Assembly: GCA_018697195.1 (NCBI GenBank)
Contig: CM031864.1
Span: 12,582,809-12,646,808, forward strand
DNA from: Certhia americana
Lineage: Eukaryota > Chordata > Aves > Passeriformes > Certhiidae
Reading direction: 5' to 3'
Length of the DNA stretch: 64,000 nt
Translations under genes and position numbers: made by a program
Shown: one piece after another, positions 38,301-48,143 of the stretch
How positions within the stretch are numbered: position 1 is the stretch's first letter
Layout of the letters: every line of letters starts with the position of its first letter
Notes under the pieces: generated by a model
Database searches by the model: none
Told to the model about the DNA's origin: nothing
Seen by the model: only the letters and a program-made list of their open reading frames with translations

Positions 38301-41300
38301 AAAGCAGTCAGCTGAAGCAATACTTACTGTGGTGCAGGACCAGGAGGGCCTGGGTTATAAGGAGCTGGATTGTATGGTCCCATGGGAGCACCAGGACCTG
38401 GGGGCCCAGGAGGTCCATGTGGGCCAGGAACAACACCATGGGGACCATGGGGAACAGGTGGACCCAATGGATTCACTGGACCCTGTAACAAGGGCAGCAC
38501 AGAGATGAAGATACATCTTGAGGGTCTCTATTTTTCAGCATTTTAAAAGCATTTATCTGAACACTAAGAGAACATCTAAAAGGTTTGACTGTTTTTAAAG
38601 ACAGGTCCCTACATGAAACAGGCTAGTTTGATTAGGCTTAGAGCTAGTTAAAGGCAGCTGTGGCAGTAATAGCATCTAAAAAACTGCATTTATTTCAGTT
38701 CCTTCTTGAGGAAGTAAAGGATTTTACAACAACCCCAGATTTTTCCACAAGTTGCAGTTAACTCCCCACACTCTATCAAGACTATCAGTTTTAAAATAAA
38801 TCAATGCATATAAATCTGACAAACTACACCTGCTTATAACATCAGGCACAAAAAACCTCTAGTAAATTTGATTACATGCACACACATGCATGTAAACAGA
38901 AGTGCAGTGAAACTGAAGGTGTAACTTGGATTAGAACGTGACCCAAACATACTGAGACTGAAAAATGAAACATACAATTTAGCATCATTGACATCTTTGA
39001 ACTTGTAAGCTTTTTCATACACACAAAATTGGCATTTTCAAAAACACATCACATGATGTTGAAGACATCAACTGCTTCCATTTCAAGATAAAATTATCTT
39101 ACTTTTAATCCAGATTATTATCTGACTGAATTAATCTGAGAAGTGAAAGGAAAGAGAAATCTCCACAAAGGAGACTTGCTTTCAGCTCTGTTTAGCTCTA
39201 ATAATAATGAAAAAAGCAGTTATCCACTCACTCCAATCTTTTCTTCTATAAGTTGTCGTGCATAATCTATTTGCTGGGGTGTTCCACGGATAGTAAACAT
39301 CTTCATGTTTGGATCTGCATTAGGTGGAGGATTTCTCTGAAGTTCTATTCTAGCACCAGACTGCTGGCTTATACTTTTAATAGTTTCACCACCTACAATG
39401 CAATACAGAGTTTTTATGACATGATTCTAAGTAAAAAATACTGATTCACATCAGAGAAAGTCAACTGCATGGAAGCCAAAAAGACATGAAAAGGCACCTA
39501 TTCTTATGAGCTGTTCAAGAACATTCTAACAATTCAAATTAAATCTCTTCAGTGTAGTATAGAGCTTTAATGACAATAAACTAGTAACATAAATTATTTT
39601 TTTAAAGACTATAAGAAATGTTACTCAGAAACAGCAGCAAAGAATTCCTACAATCTTGTCTGTATTTTTCAACACACATGGTTATCAGTAAATAAAAACT
39701 TAAAACCCAACTTCCCTATAAAGGGGCAAGGGAACCCAAATGACAAAAAAAGCCCCACAAAGGCTAACAAGGTAAGCCCACAACTTCTTGCAGTGCACCA
39801 AAGCCAGAAAGCTGAATTCCCTGAACTAGCTCCTCTTTTAACACGATCCAGAGAAGTCATATGTACCATCAGTATATACAAAGTTTTCAAAACTGGGGAA
39901 ATTGGGTAATTAAAAATTTTAAAAAATCATAGAATCACAAAGTATTCAGAGTTGGAAGGGACCCACAAGGCTCATGGAGTCCAACTCTTAAGTGAAAAAC
40001 CCATAGAGGGATTGAACATACAACCTCTGCATTAGCAGCATTTTGCTTATCACACATCTTTACAGAATGGCATTTATTCAAACAGAAAAGCTGAGTGGTT
40101 TTTAAACTAACATACAGATGTACATATATAAAATATATTACCTTTTCCAATGATTAATCCAGTTTTGCCAGTAGGGACAATAAAATTGAACTCCTGTAAT
40201 CCACCAGGAGGCCCCATGTTCCAGTTGCCTTGGCCTCTACCCCTTCCTCGACCACCAGGTCCTGGCCCACCAGGGTTACCAGCCTAAAAAGAAGCAGCAA
40301 CAAATCAGCACGTTCTGTAAAATTACCGCAAAGAAATAATGCAAGCAGGTTACATGACACCATCGTTAAGAAAAAACTGATTCACTACACAGACAATTTT
40401 GGTAGTTAAAGCAGCACCTTTTCTGGAAGGCCTAAATTACATTCTAAAAAATGTTCTGCACAATTCTGCATATGAAAGATGAAGAAGGATATAGAAGCAA
40501 GCAGATAATTTCACATGTACAAAGATGTGATTTTTGTCTGCCTTCTGTAAATGTAGCAGTGTGGCCCATCTAACAATAAGCTTTTAAACACTAATTACAA
40601 CCAAAAGTAAGAGCATATTAGCTATTAACACAAAACAGAAGCAGCAATTCTAAAAACCAATCACATCAAGAAATGCCATGACTCAGAATCAGTATGGTCA
40701 CTTGTAAACATTCATACTGCAGACCAAACTTTGAAATAGATTCAAATGGCACAACTAAATTATTTTCTTAAGTTACAGGCACTTTTTGAAAACTGGGGCT
40801 TTCCAAAGGGTGGGCAGAAGATTTTAAACACTGAACAATGTTACTCAACCTGAACACTGCGAAGGAGATCTGTAATAATTTCTGCAGCATGCTGACATCT
40901 GTCAGGAGGCCCTGTGATCTGGGCTATTCTATCTGGAGTAGTTCCATCATCTGGAATAAAAATGAACCATTCCAGTATATGCAATTCAGTAAACTTACAT
41001 TTAAGTCAGAGAAACTTATGAACTCAGTACAAACCTGGCTTAAATTGGATCCTAACACCAGCATCATTCTGGATCTTTTTAATCATCTCTCCATTTCTTC
41101 CAATTACAATACCTACAGCAAATCGTGGTATTGGAACCTGAAAAAAAAAAACCCCAAACAAGACGCAGATGACATAGATATTCCTAAAAAATCCACACAA
41201 TGAAGGGTTAGGATTAGTTAGAATTGCAAACCAGGGCAAGACCAATGCCAATTCAGGCTTTTCAAGGATGAATTTCTTAGTATTAAGTCACAAGCCTAGC

Positions 41301-44300
41301 ACATACTTGACTAAACCATTAAAACAAAAGTCATTCTATGTTTTAGAAAGTTTTCATAGTGGTAGCAATTCCAGTGGATTTTATGCTTCTCAGAAAAGCA
41401 TACGTACATACAAAAAAAAAAGACAGAAAAAAGAAAAGAAAGAAAAAATTATTTTATAGTGACTAAGTGACTAAAATGCAGATTCTAGCAGATGAAGCTT
41501 TAAGCCTCTTCCCTGATAACCAGTTACCGACTTGTGACTTGCATTAACAACTGGACTTAAGTTCTGTAAAGGCTGAAGTCCAATTTCAATGACGTTGTAA
41601 CATTATACACTTGGCCATAAAATTTACTTGCTCATTTGATAAAATATTCCAGCTACCCAAAATTGTTCATAACTGCTGGCAATGTAAAGTGAACGCTGCA
41701 CATCATTTACTATCATAAATTCATCGATGATCAAGTAATACTTACATGCCACAACCACTTTTGAAATCTGGTTATAGGCTTTCAGTGGTGTTACCCAACT
41801 TAACATTTTAAAGTTAACATCTCAAAATACAGTGAACAAGTTTTTCAACCATGCTTACGTCTATCCCTTCATTTCCTCCTATTCTTGACCCATATTCGTT
41901 GCGCACCTCTCTAAAGCCACCTTGATCGCGAATTAACTCCAGCACCATTTCCTTGGCTTGCTAAAAGCAGAAATAAAAGTTCCTTTAGGTACTGCAACAT
42001 CAGACAGAACAGATTTGAAAATGCTCTGAATTGTGAGGCACTCCTGACCTGAACTTTATAAGGCTCTCCAGTTATCCTAAGGGGCTTGTCTGCACCAGTG
42101 TTCTGTGGACCATCTTGAATCATGACCATTTTGACACCTGCCCGTTCCTATTTGACAAAAGGGAGGTCAATACTCACTCAAATCCAGATTCAGTTCTATC
42201 ATATTTAGAAAAAGATACATACATACCTGTAATTGTTTAATTGTCTCTCCACCTTTCCCAATAACTAATCCTGCTTTACTGGCTGGAATCATAATTTCTT
42301 GGACTGCATTTCCAGGTCCATCACCATGATGAAATCCAGGAGCAGGTCTTCCCTTTTCAACTATCTGATCAAGTAATCTTTTTGCTGACCTGTGAGAGAA
42401 AACACATTTATAAATACTTATTCCTGCAGGTATCACTTGCCCACACCTATTCTGCTTGGCAATTTAATTTGAGAAGTTTCTGCAAAATAATTGTGGTTAT
42501 TAACACTAAGAAATATGAAGCAATCTCAATCAATCTGCAAAAGCAACTGAAGAAACTAACTGCAAAATAATAAACCCACCCAATACTGGAATACAAAAGG
42601 TGGTTCTTTACCAAACATTTAATGAAGTTACCTCCTCAAGGTCCCTGAACATAGTTACATTCATCAAAGCTTAATTCAGAAGAAAAGCTGCTGCTCAATT
42701 CAGCACGCAAAGTAAGGACATTTGTACTTGTACCCACTACCACAACAGCGGACAAAAGCAAGTATATATTCACCACATGTGTCAGGTCAGCTGTCATCAG
42801 AGTAAAATCATGATTACAGTCCTGACATCAGTTAAAAATACTTACTGAACTGACTCTGGTGTTCCAGTTAGCATACATGATCTTTCAGGTAGGCCTCCAC
42901 TATCTGCAATCATAAAAGAAGCCCAACTTCTCAGTAGTATTAAGTCAGAAAGATCATGAAATCAATCATAATACACAAAGTACTGAAATTTCATATTCAA
43001 TGCAGTAGAATAATCAGTATATCCCATCTTGTATTTCTTCAGCCCATCACAGTCATGATTAGCACAAAAAAATTAACCTGTGTTTTAAATGAAGCTTCAG
43101 GCAATGAGAAGCAATCTTCTGGATTTCCTACCAACTGCACCCCCATCCCCCCAAACGGACAAGTTAACTCCCCCCCAAAATAGTTACCAGGTGCAATCTG
43201 TATTTTACAGCCAGACTCTTGCTGTATGCGTGAGATCTGCTCTCCACCTCTGCCAATTACTTGAGAAAGAAAATACAGAAAGATTATTTGTAGTAACAGC
43301 ATCTGCTAACACCCCCCACTATCCTACAAGAGCACAGCCATATTACTTACTGAATCCAACCATCCCATCTGGAACTTTGTATTCCTCTGTCATCACAGAC
43401 CTACAGCCAATGTTAAACAGAAGACATGACCATCCCGAGACCAAACCAGCACTACATTTATATATATCCTCCCATTAAACTAAAGCAAGTCACTGCCCCA
43501 CCATCACCCTGGCCTACTTGTCTCCCATTACAAGTCATTATGAAAGCACAGTTCTACATAAGCTGACAACACACAGAAACAACACAAAAGGTTCAAGCGT
43601 CATACAAATCAGCCAAAAGTTTTCCTTCACTCTCTTTATGAACATATGTGCAGTACAGAAAAAGCTACTGCAGCATTGAAAGTTTCATCTGTATATCCAT
43701 CAAAGGATGCTGGAAATTTTGGTATGTCAGAACGGTCCAAAGCATAAGAATAGTTGGATCTAGTTGTTTAGGTAAGTAATGAATGGAGAAAACAACAAAG
43801 TTTTAACAAACATAGTTGAGTCTCTGCATGAGGTCTGAATTATTTTATTTGTTTTTAGGTCCTTCAGCTTTGCTTTTTGTTTACAGGATGGCATCATCGC
43901 CTTTCTCTTCAGATCTACTTCCAACTTCTACCTATGCTACCTATACTGAAGTAGTAAAAAACCAGCCAACACATTTTACTTTTATTAAGCTCGATCCATA
44001 GCCTAGGCCATGGAACAAAAAAAAAGAGACAACAATGTAGGTACATTTTAAATGTCTGCCTTGGGACTTGCTAAAGCTAAACTTCAACCAATCTCACAAA
44101 GACAGAATAAATGCTTCATGTGTTGATACCACTTTTTCAGAAAAACTGCTTGAAAGTGCTTTATTTCAAAAAAAATCCTACATAACATGCAGTATAACTC
44201 TTACCTTTGCTGTTGATGCATCGGTGGTAGCTGATTTCCAAAAGCTATAAACAAACATTGTTACAATTAAATTCAAACAAGTTGTAGAGCTTACAACTAA

Positions 44301-47300
44301 GCTTCTCCTTTGATAACAAAACTCAACTGTATCAAACTTCTGCCCAAGTTCACTTCTAAGAAGTGTTATCAAAAGGTTTAAAAATGATAAAGACTCTCAA
44401 CTGTTGCTACCACCACTGTCAGTTTTACCAAGCAGACTCCCACTGCTTCAACAAAGATATAAACCCCCAGCCATTTTTTGGATCTTACTTATTCAAGTGT
44501 CACCTACCAGAACACTTTCAAACTGTTGTTCTGACAATGTTACACTTGTTTAGGTTTTTTTGGCAACAAAATAAAAATTACTTACAGTCATTCTGGGGAG
44601 CAACTTTCTTAGCATCTGGTTGATCTGCAAAATTAAGATTTTTTAAATTTTTTTTTGCTAAGAAATTCAGGAAGTGTTTAAACCTTTTAGTGTGAAATGT
44701 AAATTTCCAGTGTATTTTAGCCCCCCTTTTTTTTTCCTTTCTTTTTTCTCCTCCAATTTCAGGGAGTTGATCATCTGAATAAAAGAAGCAATCTTACGAA
44801 CACTTAGCACTTGGTTAGCATAGCTGAAAAGACGTTAGGTTTTTCCATGTATCTATTCAGTTTAACAAAAGGCAGCTTTCAGAACTCTGTATGTAGATAG
44901 CTCACAGATACCCAGTCACTGAAACTCAACTGAGACAAGGAACAAAGTCGAGCTTTGTTGGCTGCTCAAGCTAATGATGCTTCTATAGTAAAACAGAAAA
45001 AAAAAAAATCAAATCCATACAAAAATCAACAATAACTTAAAAAAAATAATTCTGACAATAACCACAAATCTACACCAAACATCTGAAAATACAACAGCAT
45101 TTCATGGCAATGCAATCTCAATCTGAATGTTGGTATGAAATCCCTCTCCAAATATCAAGCATTTCATAGCATAAAACTTCGAAAAAAAAAAAGCAGATTC
45201 AAAGCAACTACATCACTACCGTCCAAATCTTTTCTGTACAGTAGAGAAATAAAAGGCACCATGAACCTATATCTGAAAAGATAATACTTCAGATGCTTCC
45301 TTCCCACCCCAAAATAAAGGCTACACGAACCACTGTAACTTATGTGCAGCAAAAACTCAGCCACATATTCCAAGAAATATTTGTGTCAATCCAGAAAGAT
45401 CCACTAGTTTATGTCATGTTTACATACTAAACACAGGTAATAAATAAAAATTCCTGCCTTTAAAAGGAGAGGGCATTCCCTCCCAGTGTGTTGTACTGCT
45501 CGGACTTGTCCAAGAGCCATCTACACATAAAATAAAAAGAATACATTACATATATCATCTGAAGCATCATTAGCTCATTTTTGTATAATGAAAACCTCAC
45601 CTTTAATAGAAAAAAAAAAAAAAAAACCTTTACTGTAGGACACAAGAACTCCTGATATGAAGCCTTAGAAACATTCTGCAGATTGAGTTTCAATCCTCTT
45701 AAAGGAAAAAAAAAGGCACTTCTCTTTTGTGATACCTATGAGAACATTTCAGCAAGCTCAAAGATTTCTTCCTATAATTTAGATAGGATTTTTTGGGTAT
45801 ATTAACCATATCAAACCCTGTTAAGTTCAAAGTGGATGCTCCATAAGAGACAGAAGACGACACACACCCACTTCAGGAGAAAACTTTACTGCAGTGTAAG
45901 GCAAATCCAAAAAGCTGCAACAAGTCAGAGGATTTAAGTATGATCTTATCAGGGTTCACACATGCTGGAGGCTGAACTATGAGACTACGAGAAAGTGTCT
46001 TCAAGGTAAAAAACTGACTTTCCTGTGTTTTTTTAAAGTCCTATGCTTTTACAATGAAATGCATTAATACTTTTATTTGAAATAGCGCAGTAATAAAGTT
46101 AATGAAACAATCAACCTTCAGGAGAACTTCCCACTCTAATTATAATTTACAAGTTGTAACCAATCCCAGGAAACCACAAAAGACTTCAGTAACACCTACA
46201 TAGGCATTTTGCAACCTGAATATTTCTGTCCCTTTTCCCAGCATGCGTTTTTCTATTTGCAGCACTTAAACCACATTTAAAATACTGTAGAACAGGCTTA
46301 CATTCACTTCAGGTTACAGCACAAAGGTTTAAAGGTTTTTCCCACTAAACTGAAAACGGAAAAATATGTCATGAACTATGAGGGGAACAAAATATTTTAA
46401 TGCTCTGCTACGGAAGAAAACCAACGAATCCACAAACAAAAACACCATCTGCAATCTTTCTGGAACAGTGGCCATACTCCACAAAAATAAATGCAGCAGG
46501 AATGAGTGCGTACCTCCATCCTCAAGAGGTCTTTTCTGCCCTCCATAACCGTAGTCGTTTGAATTCATTGCTGTGCCAGCATCTCCTCCAATTTTCGCTG
46601 CAATCTAAACAAAAGGCAGATGTGATTAAAAAAAAAAGAAAAAAAAAAATTAATTCGGCCGATGTTTATTCCATACCCTCTGAAAGATTTCAGGGATTTA
46701 AACAATGCGCATTAAAATGACCCCAAATAATTAAATACAAGGCCAAAATCAGTTTTGTTCATAGCGGTTTACTTCAGTCTTTTAAAGACTTGTGCTCATC
46801 CTTCAATAGTAGACCTTTCGAAATTTTCCTCTCCTACTAAAAAAAACCCAAAAAACCCAACGAGAACTTGGCCTTTAAACACCGAAACCTTTTTCCTAAA
46901 CGTGGATGTCCTTTCTCTACGCATTCTTCGCCAAACACCGCGCTACCTCGCGGCAGGGCCTCACCAGCCAAACAATTTCAAAACCCGACTACGCTGGGTC
47001 TTCAAATACTGCCAAAACCGCGACCGCTTATTAACAGACAAGGCCAACATTTCACCCAACAAGCGACGAAAACGTCGCCCGTGGTGCAGAAGCTACAAAT
47101 AAAACTGCGGAATGAAAGGCTCCCGCCCATGCCGCCCTGGCCGCGGCGCTGCCCGAGCAGGGTGCGGGCGGCTCTGCCCGGGCGGCTCTGCCCGGCCCGC
47201 ACCGCGGAGCCGCCGCCCTGCCGGCCCTCAGCCCGGACCCATAACGCGCCGCTCCTCGCCCGCCGAGATTCCGCCTCCCGCCGTCGGGGAGGGACCCCGC

Positions 47301-47688
47301 GGTGCCGCTCCTCTCACCGCCGGATCCCCTGAGGCCAATGCCGGCGCCGATCGCGGGCAATGGCGGCGCGGGGACACAAATACCTCGCGGCCCAGGGCGG
47401 GCAGGTGGCGCAAAGGGGGCGTGGGGAGGGGACAAAGCTCCCCCCAATACACACAGCTGGCGGAGGGGCCCCCACTCCCGCGGCCGTATGCGCAGAGCCC
47501 TCACTGTTCCCGCGCCTCCAAGACCGCGGCCTCCAGGCCCCGGCACCCCATTGATTCGATGCAGCCTCACACACCTGCCTAGCCCGCTGCAGCGCGTCTT
47601 TAAAGGCATCGTTCACTCCTCCAGCCCCGCCGCCACCACCCCCGGGCGTGCCTGCGGCAGGAGGGGGCACCGTGGAGTAGTCCGCCAT
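29312..47688 (-). CDS. FUBP1: Far upstream element binding protein 1, complete spliced coding region (20 exons, 642 aa)
   Basis: FUBP1 is a nuclear single-strand DNA/RNA-binding protein that activates MYC through the FUSE element and acts in 3' splice-site recognition; it is a tumour suppressor in oligodendroglioma. Twenty exons join to 1929 nt, 642 residues (human about 644). The N-terminus is Gly-rich (residues 15-24), followed by an amphipathic helix [18 protein letters not shown]. Four KH domains carry GxxG loops: GRGG 114-117, GKGG 199-202, GRNG 289-292 and GKGG 390-393. A Gly/Pro linker (residues 445-525) leads to three Tyr motifs: [19 protein letters not shown] and AWAEYYRQQ. Every intron is GT-AG and every phase agrees. 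The ATG at 47688 has G at -3 and +4; an in-frame upstream TTG is not needed. It shares a CpG island with DNAJB4. Confidence 0.97.
29697..29842 (-). CDS. FUBP1: FUBP1 exon 19, third Tyr motif
   Basis: Encodes [37 protein letters not shown] and ends PQHPPAPQ. The acceptor is CTTGCAG and the donor GTACAG. Ends in phase 0. Confidence 0.96.
29843..34534 (-). other. FUBP1: FUBP1 intron 18
   Basis: 4.7 kb AT-rich intron. No mobile element, RNA gene or extra coding exon was recognised. Confidence 0.6.
34535..34609 (-). CDS. FUBP1: FUBP1 exon 18, second Tyr motif
   Basis: Encodes [20 protein letters not shown] and YYKKM. The acceptor is TAATTCAG and the donor GTAAGT. Confidence 0.96.
34610..35238 (-). 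other. FUBP1: FUBP1 intron 17
   Basis: 0.6 kb AT-rich intron; nothing recognised. Confidence 0.7.
35239..35367 (-). CDS. FUBP1: FUBP1 exon 17, first Tyr motif
   Basis: Encodes [20 protein letters not shown], then a Pro/Ala-rich tail ending TTQTNGQ. The acceptor is TTTTCATAG and the donor GTAGAT. The [10 protein letters not shown] motif belongs to the transactivating C-terminus. Confidence 0.96.
35763..35809 (-). other. FUBP1: Candidate 47-nt cassette exon in FUBP1 intron 16
   Basis: On the minus strand the acceptor TTCTGTTTCAG precedes 47 nt that end at donor GTGAGG. Inclusion between exons 16 and 17 would add 16 codons and shift the downstream frame. In another frame the same bases read [12 protein letters not shown] then stop. 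It is a prediction, not a known exon. Confidence 0.3.
36999..37050 (+). repeat. 26-bp tandem duplication, two copies
   Basis: Two identical 26-bp units beginning GTGAAAAAGGCTGCAAC lie head to tail next to a short A run (36980-36992). Perfect identity suggests a recent event. Confidence 0.9.
38161..38240 (-). CDS. FUBP1: FUBP1 exon 16
   Basis: Encodes [20 protein letters not shown] and PPNPPDP; the human protein has QQQAPPDP here, so this is a locally divergent spot. Ends in phase 1 before donor GTAAGA. The acceptor is CTTTTCCAG. Confidence 0.94.
38328..38482 (-). CDS. FUBP1: FUBP1 exon 15, Pro/Gly-rich linker
   Basis: 51 codons of Pro/Gly/His-rich sequence ([16 protein letters not shown], then [18 protein letters not shown]). 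The acceptor is TGTTACAG and the donor GTAAGT. An antisense open frame over this exon is a compositional shadow. Confidence 0.95.
38483..39231 (-). other. FUBP1: FUBP1 intron 14
   Basis: 0.75 kb AT-rich intron; nothing recognised. Confidence 0.7.
39232..39392 (-). CDS. FUBP1: FUBP1 exon 14, KH4
   Basis: Encodes [20 protein letters not shown], the PPPNADPNM loop and the last helix [15 protein letters not shown]. The acceptor is CATTGTAG and the donor GTGAGT; ends in phase 0. Confidence 0.97.
39393..40141 (-). other. FUBP1: FUBP1 intron 13, hosts a SINE
   Basis: 0.75 kb intron. The SINE-like element (39925-40060) sits within about 80 bp of the donor of exon 13, in the same orientation as the gene. 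Confidence 0.7.
39925..40060 (-). mobile_element. tRNA-Ile-derived SINE with CR1-like tail (TguSINE1-type)
   Basis: Read on the minus strand, the element begins with a diverged tRNA half containing TGCTGCTAATGC (Ile anticodon-arm-like, AAT) and GTTCAATCCCTCTATGGG (T-arm/acceptor-like). It continues into a CR1-type tail, GAGTTGGACTCCATGAG, GGGTCCCTTCCAACTC, and ends with TGATTCTATGATT. The tRNA 5' half is degraded. This head-tail architecture is what I know of TguSINE1, described from passerine birds. I could not delimit target-site duplications. Confidence 0.7.
40142..40283 (-). CDS. FUBP1: FUBP1 exon 13, RGG-like linker and KH4 start
   Basis: A Gly/Arg-rich linker ([17 protein letters not shown]) leads into the KH4 strand [18 protein letters not shown]. 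The acceptor is TTTTTAG and the donor GTAATA. The SINE lies in the following intron. Confidence 0.96.
40284..40849 (-). other. FUBP1: FUBP1 intron 12
   Basis: 0.57 kb AT-rich intron; nothing recognised. Confidence 0.7.
40850..40950 (-). CDS. FUBP1: FUBP1 exon 12, KH3 end
   Basis: Encodes [20 protein letters not shown] and [14 protein letters not shown]. The acceptor is TATTCCAG and the donor GTTGAG. Confidence 0.95.
41035..41137 (-). CDS. FUBP1: FUBP1 exon 11, KH3
   Basis: Encodes [20 protein letters not shown] through QFKP, with the KH3 loop GRNG. The acceptor follows a long pyrimidine tract; the donor is GTTTGT. Confidence 0.97.
41138..41858 (-). other. FUBP1: FUBP1 intron 10
   Basis: 0.7 kb intron with an A-rich purine tract near 41411-41448; no other feature. 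Confidence 0.7.
41859..41960 (-). CDS. FUBP1: FUBP1 exon 10, KH2-KH3 linker
   Basis: 34 codons, [20 protein letters not shown] through GGNEGID. The acceptor is CTTTTAG and the donor GTAAGC. Confidence 0.96.
42049..42147 (-). CDS. FUBP1: FUBP1 exon 9, KH2
   Basis: 33 codons, [20 protein letters not shown] to PYKVQ, completing the KH2 sheet. The acceptor is AAATAG and the donor GTCAGG. Confidence 0.96.
42227..42389 (-). CDS. FUBP1: FUBP1 exon 8, KH1 helix and KH2
   Basis: Encodes [20 protein letters not shown], the HHGDGPGN linker and the KH2 core [20 protein letters not shown]. The acceptor is CTCACAG and the donor GTATGT. Confidence 0.97.
42390..42845 (-). other. FUBP1: FUBP1 intron 7
   Basis: 0.46 kb intron; nothing recognised. 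Confidence 0.7.
42846..42903 (-). CDS. FUBP1: FUBP1 exon 7, end of KH1
   Basis: Encodes [19 protein letters not shown] and part of Gln155. The acceptor is GATTGCAG and the donor GTAAGT. Confidence 0.94.
43188..43259 (-). CDS. FUBP1: FUBP1 exon 6, KH1 GxxG loop
   Basis: Encodes [20 protein letters not shown] and QIAP, the nucleic-acid-binding loop and helices of KH1. The acceptor is TTCTCAAG and the donor GTAACT. Confidence 0.96.
43351..43400 (-). CDS. FUBP1: FUBP1 exon 5, start of KH1
   Basis: Fifty nt encode [17 protein letters not shown] and the first base of Ile112. The acceptor is GGCTGTAG and the donor GTAAGT. The first beta strand of KH1 ([13 protein letters not shown]) starts here. 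Confidence 0.93.
43401..44204 (-). other. FUBP1: FUBP1 intron 4
   Basis: 0.8 kb intron; nothing recognised. The short intron 3 (44245-44585) is likewise featureless. Confidence 0.7.
44205..44244 (-). CDS. FUBP1: FUBP1 exon 4, 40-nt exon
   Basis: Encodes [13 protein letters not shown] plus two bases of the next codon. The acceptor is TTTATAG and the donor GTAAGAG. The junction with exon 5 reads QQQRSVM, one Ser fewer than the human form I remember. Confidence 0.9.
44586..44624 (-). CDS. FUBP1: FUBP1 exon 3, 39-nt exon
   Basis: Encodes [13 protein letters not shown] between acceptor TTGCAG and donor GTAAGT. Too short for ordinary ORF detection; recognised from the FUBP1 N-terminal region. In phase with both neighbours. 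Confidence 0.92.
44625..46513 (-). other. FUBP1: FUBP1 intron 2
   Basis: 1.9 kb AT-rich intron with several long A runs on the + strand (T on the gene strand). No extra exon or mobile element recognised. Confidence 0.65.
46514..46604 (-). CDS. FUBP1: FUBP1 exon 2 (residues 39-69)
   Basis: Encodes [20 protein letters not shown] and [10 protein letters not shown], ending in phase 1 before donor GTACGC. The acceptor is TTGTTTAG. It includes the basic QKRPLED segment thought to be part of a nuclear localisation signal. Confidence 0.95.
46605..47574 (-). other. FUBP1: FUBP1 intron 1
   Basis: About 1 kb. The half nearest exon 1 (from about 47110) is part of the CpG island, which makes long spurious open frames on both strands. 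Confidence 0.7.
47575..47688 (-). CDS. FUBP1: FUBP1 exon 1 (residues 1-38)
   Basis: [17 protein letters not shown] through DALQRARQ, followed by donor GTGTGT. The Gly run is shorter than in human. The 5' UTR extends beyond 47688 into the CpG island. Confidence 0.95.
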
Positions 47689-47739
47689 GGCCGGCCCGGC
47701 GCCGCTCCGGCCGCTGCCGCTGTCTGCCAAGAAAGAGAG

Positions 47740-47750
47740 AAAATGGCGGC
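47740..47750 (+). promoter_or_regulatory. YY1-type site near FUBP1 start
   Basis: AAAATGGCGGC fits the YY1 core AANATGGCGGC. In FUBP1 sense it reads GCCGCCATTTT followed by a pyrimidine tract, about 50 nt upstream of the ATG, likely close to the transcription start. Confidence 0.5.
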
Positions 47751-48002
47751 GGGCGCGCGCCTTTCACATTCCTGCGCGGCATCGTGCTCGGGGGGGAGCG
47801 CGCCGAAGCCTCGCGAGATCTCGGGCGGGATTTCACTGCGAACGCCGCAGAACAGCGGAGAAGCCTCGCGGCGTTTCTCCCGGCCCCGCCCAGCCGCCCC
47901 CGCGGGGCCGCCCCGGCCGCCCTGCAGGGCGGGGACGGTGAGATCGCGATGTTTCTACGGGAGGCGCGAGCGCTCGGAGCCGCTGCTGATAGGGCCGGGA
48001 GA

Positions 48003-48010
48003 GTCACGTG
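48003..48010. promoter_or_regulatory. Palindromic E-box GTCACGTG
   Basis: The E-box lies between the two divergent starts, a usual position for USF or MYC/MAX binding. As FUBP1 regulates MYC, feedback is conceivable, but this is speculation. Confidence 0.4.
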
Positions 48011-48059
48011 GGCGAAGGGAGGGCAGCGCGCGGGGGCAGGCAGCGCGCAGTTCTCGCGT

Positions 48060-48143
48060 CACTCGGTTTGGAGCGGCGGGGCTGCGCTGCGGGGGCTGCC
48101 GGGAGCGCCGTGCGGCCCGGGGCAGAAGCGGCGGCGACTCTCG
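48060..48143 (+). other. DNAJB4: Probable non-coding first exon of long DNAJB4 transcript (3' part)
   Basis: The boundary is set by the donor CTCG|GTGAGTGCGG at 48144 inside the CpG island. In human, as I recall, DNAJB4 transcripts also start right next to FUBP1, which supports this. The 5' end is uncertain. Confidence 0.45.

Noticed and set aside
38059..38508. 149-codon plus-strand frame
   Set aside because: It is antisense to FUBP1 exons 15 and 16, whose Pro/Gly codons leave the opposite strand free of stops.
39669..39890. Minus-strand frame near the FUBP1 SINE that could suggest a transposon protein
   Set aside because: No reverse transcriptase, endonuclease or transposase motif is visible. 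The neighbouring element is a non-coding SINE.
47689..47730. N-terminal extension of FUBP1 from an in-frame TTG
   Set aside because: No upstream in-frame ATG exists. The ATG at 47688 has a good context and matches the known FUBP1 N-terminus.
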